From Kiritimatiellia bacterium (GTDB lineage Bacteria; Verrucomicrobiota; Kiritimatiellia; RFP12; UBA1067), in the NCBI GenBank assembly GCA_017959645.1, contig JAGDAE010000277.1, forward strand, positions 1 to 6,427: a stretch of DNA of 6,427 bases, written 5' to 3'. Below, piece by piece: positions 1 to 5,565 of this stretch; the first letter of the stretch is position 1, and the number at the start of each line of letters is the position of its first letter. The position numbers were made by a program, and so were the translations under genes. The notes below the pieces were generated by a model. It saw only the letters and a program-made list of their open reading frames with translations, was not told where the DNA came from and did no database searches.

Positions 1-1876
1 CAAGGCGAAACGGTACAAGGAGTTGCGCGACGAGCTACGCGGGCTCGACATCTACGTTTCGAAGCAGCGGATACGCGACTTCGACATGCAGCTTGAGCAA
101 AACGCGGTCAGCCGCCGCGACATTGAGAAATCGATCGCCGGCGCGCAAGAGGAGACGGCGGCGGTCGAGGCTGCGGCGCAACGCCTGCACCAGGAGGTTC
201 ACGAGCTCGAAGAGCGTCTGCAGACGCTCGCGCAGTCTCAGGCGGCGGCGGAAGGGGCGTATGCGCGCGCCAACGAGATGATCGGCGTCAACGCCCAGCG
301 CATCTCCGAATACCGCTCCTACATCGACCGCGACAGGAACGAGATAGAGCAGTCCGAACGGCTGCTCGTCGAGATACGCATGCAGACCGAGTCGCTCGGC
401 CAGAAGACGCAGCTGCTCAACGATTCGCTCGTGGCCGCGAAGGAGTCGCTCGCCGTCGAGGAAGAGGATTTCTCGTCGTTGCAGACCGCTATCGACGCAA
501 AACGCGACGAGGTCGCCAAACGCCGCCGGGAGGTTGCGGACACGACGCGCACCGGCACACTGGCCGAGGACGCCAAAGTCGAGCGCGACGGCTCGATCGA
601 AACGTGGAAGGCCGGAACGAGCGTCACGACGATGATGAAGCGCGAAGACTTGATGGCGGCCGTCACCGCCGCCGAGAACGAACTGCGGGATCTGGAGCTC
701 AAACACATCCCGGCTTCGCAGAAACTCACCGAGCGGCGGATTGCCGTCAGTCAGATGGAGCAGGAGCTTTCGTTCGTGGGCAGGCAGGGCGAGACGGCGG
801 CGCAGCGGCTGGAAGAGCTCGAGCGTTCGCTCGCATCGCGCCGGGACGGGATTTCCGGCTACGAAGATTCCATAAAACGCCTCGAAGACGAAAGCGGCGA
901 TCTGCTCGATTCTCTCGGGGGGCTAAAGGAGAAGGCGGCCGGTCTGCGCGTGCAGATGGAGGACGAGCGCGACAAGCGGGCGGATATGCTCGCGAAAATA
1001 TCCGAGGCGGACATGCAGGCGGCGAACAAGCGCGCCGCGCTCGACCACGCGAAGGATTTCCGTGGAAAACTCGAGGTGCACGCGACCGAACTTTCGATGC
1101 GGCGGCAGAACGTCTACGACCATCTGCAGGACGAATACGGGCTTTTCGCCGACGCGGCGCTGCGTGAGCCGGATCCCGAATGGAAGGGCGGCATAGTGCC
1201 GCCGATGGATGAACTCGAGGGGACTGTGAACCGTCTGCAGTCCGAAATCGCCGCGCTCGGGCCGGTGAACATGGTCGCCGTCGACGAGTGTCGTGAGCTC
1301 GAGGAGCGCTACGCGAAGGAAAAGGCGCAGGAAGAGGATCTCATCGCGGCCAAGGCGCAGATCTTGGAGTTGATCAATAATCTCAACACCACGTCGTCCG
1401 AAATGTTCCGCAAGACGTTCGAGCAGGCGAACCTGAATTTCCAGGCGATGTTCTCCAAACTCTTCGGCGGCGGCGAAGCGCGGCTGGTGCTGCTCGAAAA
1501 CGAGGAGGATCCGCTCGAATGCGGAATCGACATCGTCGCGCGGCCTCCGGGCAAGCGCCCGCAGTCGGTCACGCTGCTGTCTGGCGGCGAAAGGACGATG
1601 ACCGCGGTCGCGCTGCTGTTCTCGATCTTCATGATCAAGCCGGCTCCGTTCTGCATGCTTGACGAGCTCGATGCGGCGCTTGACGATGCGAATATCGGCA
1701 GGTTCGTCGAGCAGCTCAAGGAGTTTCTCGCGCAAAGCCAGTTCCTCATCATCACCCACAACCAGCACACGATCGCCGGCTCCGATCTCGTCTACGGCGT
1801 CTCGCAACAGGAGAAGGGCGTCTCGCGGGTGATTTCCATGAGACTGAGCGACCTTGCGGGCGACGCCGAAAAATGA
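1..1876 (+). CDS. smc: Chromosome segregation ATPase SMC, 3' portion (5' end outside window)
   Basis: SMC is the ABC-type ATPase of the bacterial condensin complex. It works with ScpA/ScpB on the nucleoid to compact and segregate chromosomes. The reading frame is open from base 2, so the N-terminal head with Walker A lies upstream. The first codons read KRYKELRDEL, matching the conserved segment about 40 residues into the first coiled-coil arm. E/R/A/L-rich coiled coil follows, then a GPVN motif near 1261-1272 and a complete C-terminal head. The head has signature LSGGE (1577-1591), Walker B FCMLDE (1649-1666), D-loop LDAALDD (from 1667) and an ITHNQ switch-histidine segment near 1751-1765. 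Only about 624 residues remain after YKELR, whereas typical SMCs have roughly 970 from that point, and no globular hinge is recognisable (see 542-649). The frame is uninterrupted. The stop codon overlaps the tRNA promoter. The SMC identity is very secure; the hinge loss is inferred from recalled family lengths. Confidence 0.95.
   Translation, partial: KAKRYKELRDELRGLDIYVSKQRIRDFDMQLEQNAVSRRDIEKSIAGAQEETAAVEAAAQRLHQEVHELEERLQTLAQSQAAAEGAYARANEMIGVNAQRISEYRSYIDRDRNEIEQSERLLVEIRMQTESLGQKTQLLNDSLVAAKESLAVEEEDFSSLQTAIDAKRDEVAKRRREVADTTRTGTLAEDAKVERDGSIETWKAGTSVTTMMKREDLMAAVTAAENELRDLELKHIPASQKLTERRIAVSQMEQELSFVGRQGETAAQRLEELERSLASRRDGISGYEDSIKRLEDESGDLLDSLGGLKEKAAGLRVQMEDERDKRADMLAKISEADMQAANKRAALDHAKDFRGKLEVHATELSMRRQNVYDHLQDEYGLFADAALREPDPEWKGGIVPPMDELEGTVNRLQSEIAALGPVNMVAVDECRELEERYAKEKAQEEDLIAAKAQILELINNLNTTSSEMFRKTFEQANLNFQAMFSKLFGGGEARLVLLENEEDPLECGIDIVARPPGKRPQSVTLLSGGERTMTAVALLFSIFMIKPAPFCMLDELDAALDDANIGRFVEQLKEFLAQSQFLIITHNQHTIAGSDLVYGVSQQEKGVSRVISMRLSDLAGDAEK
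542..649 (+). other. Short non-heptad loop of SMC at the place of the hinge domain
   Basis: This is the only clear break in the charged heptad pattern between the two arms. It is about 36 residues long and rich in T, G and S, and it includes TLAEDAKVERDGSIETWKAG. The pattern TL..D..V...GS resembles the short segment that in ordinary SMCs follows the hinge, where the second arm begins (TLEGDVV..GG). The roughly 150-residue hinge itself, with its glycine-rich dimer interface, is not seen on either side. There is no CxxC, so it is not a Rad50-type zinc hook. It may be a hinge remnant or a simple turn between arms. Confidence 0.5.
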
Positions 1877-1882
1877 TATAAT
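1854..1882 (+). promoter_or_regulatory. Extended -10 promoter for tRNA-Arg, embedded in the smc stop codon
   Basis: The -10 box TATAAT (1877-1882) is a perfect consensus and is preceded by TGA (1874-1876), giving TGnTATAAT. That TGA is also the smc stop codon. A weaker -35 box TTGCGG (1854-1859) lies exactly 17 bp upstream. Transcription would begin near 1889, leaving a leader of about 10 nt before the tRNA. The run of six T at 1891-1896 has no hairpin before it, so it does not look like an smc terminator. Confidence 0.75.
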
Positions 1883-1898
1883 GCTTACTGTTTTTTCA

Positions 1899-1975
1899 GG
1901 GGTTGTAGCTCAACTGGACAGAGCGACGGTTTCCTAAACCGTAGGTTCCGGGTTCGATTCCCGGCAGCCCCACCA
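1899..1975 (+). tRNA. tRNA-Arg, anticodon CCU (reads AGG)
   Basis: A full cloverleaf can be folded by hand. The acceptor stem is GGGGTTG (1899-1905) with CAGCCCC (1965-1971), containing one U-G pair. The D stem is GCTC (1908-1911) with GAGC (1921-1924). The anticodon stem is ACGGT (1926-1930) with ACCGT (1938-1942), around the loop TTCCTAA with anticodon CCT at 1933-1935. The variable loop has 5 nt. The T stem is CCGGG (1948-1952) with CCCGG (1960-1964), around TTCGATT. The discriminator is A1972 and CCA is encoded at 1973-1975. It decodes the AGG arginine codon. All stems are intact. No terminator follows, so the transcript probably continues into the next gene. Confidence 0.97.
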
Positions 1976-1981
1976 ATTACG

Positions 1982-2004
1982 AAAGGGACATGGTGGATAA
2001 AATG
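1982..2004 (+). promoter_or_regulatory. Two alternative ribosome binding site/start pairs for the exported haem protein
   Basis: The ATG at 1990 has AAAGGGA (1982-1988) only 1-3 nt before it, which is tight for a Shine-Dalgarno site. The ATG at 2002 has GGTGGA (1992-1997) four nt upstream and begins MKQ, a typical short signal-peptide n-region. I prefer 2002, though 1990 would only add MVDK to the n-region. Confidence 0.5.
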
Positions 2005-2913
2005 AAACAGGCCATATGTGTTGCGGCGGTTGCTGCTCTCGGGTTCTGCACATTTTGCGGCGGAGCTTTCGCCGAATGCGACGATAACGGCTTCTGCCGG
2101 TTGTCTGGCGCGGATGCCCCCGAACTCGAATTGGACAGGTTGCCGGCGGGCTCGAAGCTTGTTCGCGGCGGTTGCGTCACGCCTGACGGCAGATACGCAT
2201 ATCTTGTGCACATGATCGGGCGGTTCTGGCTGCCCGTCACCATGGTCGAGCGCGGCTGGTGCCACAATTCGGCGATGTCCGTGTTCGACGGCAAGACCGG
2301 CAGATATCTCAATACGGTTCTTCTTGACGACATGAATCTCGGCGCGGCCGAACCATGGGCGGTGATAGCCGACGGCGAGACGATAGCCGTCGCACATTCC
2401 GGCTCGTCGGAGATTTCTGTCATCGACCGGCGCAAATTCGAGGAGCGGCTCGAAGCGCGCATTGGCGAGGATCTGTCAACCGATCTAGGGTTCATGACCG
2501 GCGTGAGAACCAGAATCCCCACCCCCAAGCAAGGACCGAGGGCGCTCAGGTTCGAGGACGGAAAGCCGGTCGTCACCGAGTATCTCGAAGACAAGAAGGG
2601 CATAACCGAAGGCGAGCTCGTGTTCAACGATGCGCGCCGTTGCCTGCAGCATTGGCAAAGCTGTGCAACCTGCCATCCGGACGGGTTTTCGGACGGATTC
2701 GAATGGACGTTTCCCTGCGACGGCGCGATAGGCAAGGCGGCGAAATCGTGCGATCTGCACGATTCGAAAATCGAACGCGGGCAGCTGTTGAAGGACATGA
2801 TCGCCGATTTCGGCGCCGATCTGTTCGTCGCGCCCGACCGTGAGGCGGCTCCGAAACTTGTCGACTATCTTTTCTCGCTGCGCAAAAGCGACCCCTGGTA
2901 CAAGTTCTGGTGA
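2002..2913 (+). CDS. Exported YVTN beta-propeller/cytochrome c-type protein, short form
   Basis: This is a predicted extracytoplasmic protein of 303 residues (307 if it starts at 1990). Residues 1-24 form a Sec signal peptide: MKQ, then a hydrophobic stretch ending AFA before ECDD, a good signal peptidase I site. Propeller-like segments follow, with TPDGRYAYLVH, then SVFDGKTGRYLNTVLLDD, then ISVIDRR. A single c-type haem motif CATCH lies at 2662-2676 (C221-H225) within WQSCATCHPDG. These segments match, from memory, a family of YVTN-repeat/cytochrome-c peroxidase-like proteins of Planctomycetes and Lentisphaerae. The full family proteins are much longer and usually carry further CxxCH motifs; here the chain ends about 78 residues after CATCH. 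The PPAM segment after the haem site in that family is missing, so the distal haem ligand is unclear. Extra cysteines (C26, FPC, KSC and others) could form disulphides. The substrate is unknown, and a redox or electron-transfer role is inferred. No promoter of its own is visible. Confidence 0.85.
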   Translation: MKQAICVAAVAALGFCTFCGGAFAECDDNGFCRLSGADAPELELDRLPAGSKLVRGGCVTPDGRYAYLVHMIGRFWLPVTMVERGWCHNSAMSVFDGKTGRYLNTVLLDDMNLGAAEPWAVIADGETIAVAHSGSSEISVIDRRKFEERLEARIGEDLSTDLGFMTGVRTRIPTPKQGPRALRFEDGKPVVTEYLEDKKGITEGELVFNDARRCLQHWQSCATCHPDGFSDGFEWTFPCDGAIGKAAKSCDLHDSKIERGQLLKDMIADFGADLFVAPDREAAPKLVDYLFSLRKSDPWYKFW

Positions 2914-2945
2914 CCGGTTCCATTGTGTCTCGCACGGAGGCAAAA

Positions 2946-2974
2946 TCGGCCGGGGGGCTTGACAAAGCGGCCGA
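2946..2974. repeat. Inverted repeat TCGGCCG / CGGCCGA around the topA -35 box
   Basis: The arms TCGGCCG (2946-2952) and CGGCCGA (2968-2974) are perfect reverse complements separated by 15 bp. The -35 box TTGACA sits in the middle. Each arm contains the self-palindrome CGGCCG, and the two copies are exactly 21 bp apart, so they lie on the same face of the helix. It could be an operator. CGGCCG also occurs in coding DNA here (near 656, 935 and 2345), so chance is a real alternative. Confidence 0.4.
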
Positions 2975-2987
2975 ACGGTAGTATACT
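2959..2987 (+). promoter_or_regulatory. Sigma70-type promoter of topA
   Basis: The -35 box TTGACA (2959-2964) is a perfect consensus. The spacer is 17 bp and the -10 box TATACT (2982-2987) matches five of six consensus bases. Transcription would start near 2994, giving a 5' leader of only about 16 nt that is mostly ribosome binding site. This separates topA from the upstream gene as its own transcription unit, probably including the downstream recombinase gene. Confidence 0.85.
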
Positions 2988-2998
2988 GCCCCGAAAAT

Positions 2999-3004
2999 AG
3001 AGGA
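2999..3004 (+). promoter_or_regulatory. Ribosome binding site of topA
   Basis: AGAGGA lies five nt before the ATG at 3010, a standard Shine-Dalgarno spacing. This fixes the topA start, which also coincides with the conserved N-terminus MGKKLLIVESPAKAKT of the family. Confidence 0.75.
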
Positions 3005-3009
3005 AGCAA

Positions 3010-5565
3010 ATGGGTAAGAAACTGCTTATAGTGGAATCGCCGGCGAAAGCGAAGACGATCGGAAAATACCTTGGAGGAGGGTTCGTCGTCAAAAGCTCCG
3101 TGGGCCACGTCCGCGATCTACCGAAAGAGAACAACGCGATTTCGATAACGAAGACCGGCGAGAACGAATGGAAGTTTGTTCCGACCTACGTCGTTTCGGC
3201 CGGCAAGGCGAAGGTCGTCGACGAGCTCAAGACCGCCGTCAAGAACGTCGACGAAATCTATCTCGCGAGCGACCCCGACCGCGAGGGAGAGGCGATTGCG
3301 TGGCATCTGCGCGAACTGCTCGCGCCGGCCGCGAAGGGCAAGCCGTTCTACCGGGTGACCTACAACGAGATCACGAAGAATGCCGTCCTCAAGGCGGTCT
3401 CGGAGCCGGGCGATATAAACATGCCTCGGGTCGACGCGCAGCAGGCGCGCAGGATTCTCGACCGTCTCGTCGGCTACAAGGTCTCGCCGCTGCTTTGGAA
3501 GTACATCCAGTGCGCGAACAGCCGCACTTTGAGCGCGGGAAGGGTGCAGTCGGTGGCGCTGCGGCTCCTGGTCGAGCGGCAGCGAGAGATTGATGCGTTC
3601 GTACCCGAGACGTATTATCTGCTCGGCGTGGAGGCGAAGAAGCGTCCTGACGGGCAGGCCTTTGTCGCCAGGCTCGCGCGCATAAACGGGAAAAAAGCAT
3701 CGATCGACAGCAAGCAGAAGGCGGATGGCTACATGCTCGATCTCATCGGCGCGGAACTGGAGGTGTCGGATCTGCGTTCTCAGCCGAAAACGCGCCACGC
3801 TCCGCCTCCGTTCACGACTTCGACTTTGCAGCAGGCCGCGTCGAGCGTACTCGGCTTCTCGCCCGGAAAGACGATGAAAATCGCCCAGGCGCTGTACGAG
3901 CAGGGCCGGATAACCTATATGCGAACCGACTCGGTGAACATAAGCGATTTCGCGCGCGAAGCGGCCAGAAACTTCATCGTCAAGAACTACGGCGAGGAGT
4001 TCTATCCCGTTACGCCGAACGTTTTCAAATCCAAGGCGGACGCGCAGGGGGCTCACGAGGCGATACGGCCGACCGATACGGCACTGACGCCGGATCTGTC
4101 CGGACTCGACGCGCAGGACCAGAAACTCTACGATCTGATCTGGCGGCGGTTTGTGGCGAGCCAGATGGCCGACGCCAAGACGACGCTCAAGACCGCCTGC
4201 CTCAAGGCGGACAAGCCGGGTATATCCAACGACTACCTGTTCACGGCCAGCGCGACGGAGATCGACTTCGAGGGTTTTTTAAAGGTGATGAAGCTTTCGC
4301 TCCGCAAAAAGCGCGCGGACGGTGAGGACGACGACGATTCCGACGAGGTCGCCGCCCTGCCTCCGCTGTCGGTCGGCGAACGTCTGGACGCGGCCCGCTG
4401 GCTCGCGGACGAGAAGCGGACGAAGGGGCCGTCGCACTATTCCGAGGCCAGCCTGATCAAGGCGCTTGAAGAGAATGGCGTCGGCCGTCCGTCGACGTAC
4501 GCGGCGACTATCGAGACGCTCAAACTGCGCGAGTACGCCAAGACCGAAAAGAAAAAGTTGATTCCGCTCGAACGCGGCGTTCTCGTGTGCGACTGGCTGG
4601 TGAAGAAGCTTGATCAACTTTTCAACGTCGGCTACACCGCGCAGATGGAAGCCGAGTTGGACAAGGTCGAGGAGAAGGGCGAGCCGATGGATGCCATGCT
4701 CTCGAGTTTCTACGCCAAATTTCTGCAGGCGCTGGCCGACTGCGCGGAACCGCCGCCGGATCCGGAGAAATTCAAACTTGTGTTTTCGCTGCTCGACCAG
4801 GTGAAGGAGTGGAAGCCTGCGAAGAAGGTCGGCAGGCGCACCTACGACGACCGCGCGTTCGTGACCAAGCTCAAAGACCAGTTTGCCGCCGGTTCGCGGA
4901 TGTCTGCGAAGCAGCTTGAGTATCTAGTCAGGATCGTGCTCATGTACTCTGCGCAGATTTCCGGCGGCGAAGAGAAACTGCGCGATGCGGGGATGGTCGG
5001 CAACAGCGTCACCCGCGTCGAGAAGACCGACGACGAGCTGGTCAAGTGGTGCTTCGCGACGATGGACCGCATCGGCGGCATGATGAGAAATCCGTTCCTT
5101 AAATCGCTCAGGGACCAGTTCGACCACGGTCGCGGACTCTCGCCGAAGCAGCTGTCGATACTCGCGAAGGCGATCGGCGAGAACGCCGGCGCGCTCGAGG
5201 ACGTGGAGGAAGTGCGCGGACGGCTCGCGCCGTACGTGCCGGGCGGATTCAAGACCGAGCCGGTCGACCAGGCTATTCCGGGGCTGCTGAAGCTCACCGA
5301 ACAGATAAAGACGTGGCGCCCGCCGCTCAACAAGGGTAAGCACGCCTACGACGACGCGGCGTTCGTAAAGTCGCTCCGCACCCAGTACGACCGCCGGCAT
5401 TCGCTGAGCACGCGCCAGCTGATGGCGCTCAGGCGGGTTTTGGTCGCATACGCCGACCAGATCGAGAACTATTCCGAATGTGCGGAAGAGCTGGGGCTCA
5501 AAGACGTGCCTTCCTGCGAAGACAAAAAGGCGGCAGTGCTGGATGCTTCCGAGACCAAACCGTAA
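3010..5565 (+). CDS. topA: DNA topoisomerase I (type IA), with non-canonical repeat C-terminus
   Basis: TopA relaxes negatively supercoiled DNA by cutting and rejoining one strand, holding superhelicity against gyrase. The protein has 851 residues. The Toprim domain (about 1-120) has glutamate E9 in LLIVESPAKAKT and the metal-binding DPDREGE (D88, D90, E92 at 3271-3285). Further core motifs are SAGRVQSVALRLL, the active site GRITYMRTDS with catalytic Y303 (3916-3918) and R305, HEAIRPT with H349 (4054-4056), and ENGVGRPSTYA near residues 487-497. An acidic linker (EDDDDSDE, near 4324-4350) precedes LPPL, as in many TopA proteins. The core ends near residue 580. The C-terminus then lacks the usual CxxC zinc ribbons and has three diverged helical repeats instead (4771-5463). 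The catalytic core is complete, so the enzyme should be active. It has its own strong promoter and overlaps the downstream recombinase gene by 23 nt. Confidence 0.98.
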   Translation: MGKKLLIVESPAKAKTIGKYLGGGFVVKSSVGHVRDLPKENNAISITKTGENEWKFVPTYVVSAGKAKVVDELKTAVKNVDEIYLASDPDREGEAIAWHLRELLAPAAKGKPFYRVTYNEITKNAVLKAVSEPGDINMPRVDAQQARRILDRLVGYKVSPLLWKYIQCANSRTLSAGRVQSVALRLLVERQREIDAFVPETYYLLGVEAKKRPDGQAFVARLARINGKKASIDSKQKADGYMLDLIGAELEVSDLRSQPKTRHAPPPFTTSTLQQAASSVLGFSPGKTMKIAQALYEQGRITYMRTDSVNISDFAREAARNFIVKNYGEEFYPVTPNVFKSKADAQGAHEAIRPTDTALTPDLSGLDAQDQKLYDLIWRRFVASQMADAKTTLKTACLKADKPGISNDYLFTASATEIDFEGFLKVMKLSLRKKRADGEDDDDSDEVAALPPLSVGERLDAARWLADEKRTKGPSHYSEASLIKALEENGVGRPSTYAATIETLKLREYAKTEKKKLIPLERGVLVCDWLVKKLDQLFNVGYTAQMEAELDKVEEKGEPMDAMLSSFYAKFLQALADCAEPPPDPEKFKLVFSLLDQVKEWKPAKKVGRRTYDDRAFVTKLKDQFAAGSRMSAKQLEYLVRIVLMYSAQISGGEEKLRDAGMVGNSVTRVEKTDDELVKWCFATMDRIGGMMRNPFLKSLRDQFDHGRGLSPKQLSILAKAIGENAGALEDVEEVRGRLAPYVPGGFKTEPVDQAIPGLLKLTEQIKTWRPPLNKGKHAYDDAAFVKSLRTQYDRRHSLSTRQLMALRRVLVAYADQIENYSECAEELGLKDVPSCEDKKAAVLDASETKP
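4771..5463 (+). repeat. Three diverged helical repeats in the TopA C-terminus
   Basis: Copies lie at 4771-4959 (residues 588-650), 5029-5196 (674-729) and 5266-5463 (753-818). The shared pattern is an opening helix (LLDQVKEW, TMDRIGG, LTEQIKTW), then F(V/L)xxLxxQ(F/Y), a short polar loop, then (L/M)SxxQLxxL and a closing helix. Copies 1 and 3 both have YDDxAFV and Y..QI and share 16 of 40 aligned residues. Copy 2 is the most diverged: it lacks YDD and is shorter. The repeats are protein-level; I see no strong nucleotide repeat. They occupy the place of zinc ribbons that in E. coli TopA bind single-stranded DNA, so a DNA-binding role is a reasonable guess. Confidence 0.8.

Noticed and set aside
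23..25. TTG as the start codon of the SMC gene
   Set aside because: The frame is open upstream to the window edge and the residues before it (KRYKE) continue the conserved SMC arm motif, so the gene is simply cut by the window.
542..649. Rad50/SbcC-type zinc hook in the SMC-like protein
   Set aside because: There is no CxxC between the arms, and the C-terminal head motifs and the YKELR and GPVN motifs are those of SMC proper.
1891..1896. Run of six T as an intrinsic terminator for smc
   Set aside because: No GC-rich hairpin precedes it, and it lies in the short leader between the tRNA promoter and the tRNA.
1899..1975. tRNA-Arg as an integration site for a mobile element, with the tyrosine recombinase as its integrase
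   Set aside because: No second copy of the tRNA 3' end is seen in the window. The recombinase lies more than 3.5 kb away behind topA, looks like housekeeping Xer, and no phage or plasmid genes lie between.
2946..2974. Inverted repeat as a terminator of the exported haem protein gene
   Set aside because: The arms are only 7 bp with a 15-nt loop, no T-run follows, and the repeat is centred on the topA -35 box.
3118..4056. Long reverse-strand open frame (312 codons) opposite topA, and a similar one at 923-1807 opposite smc
   Set aside because: Both lie antisense to genes with clear catalytic motifs. Their arginine/leucine-rich, low-complexity translations are typical shadows of GC-rich coding DNA, and they show no family motif.
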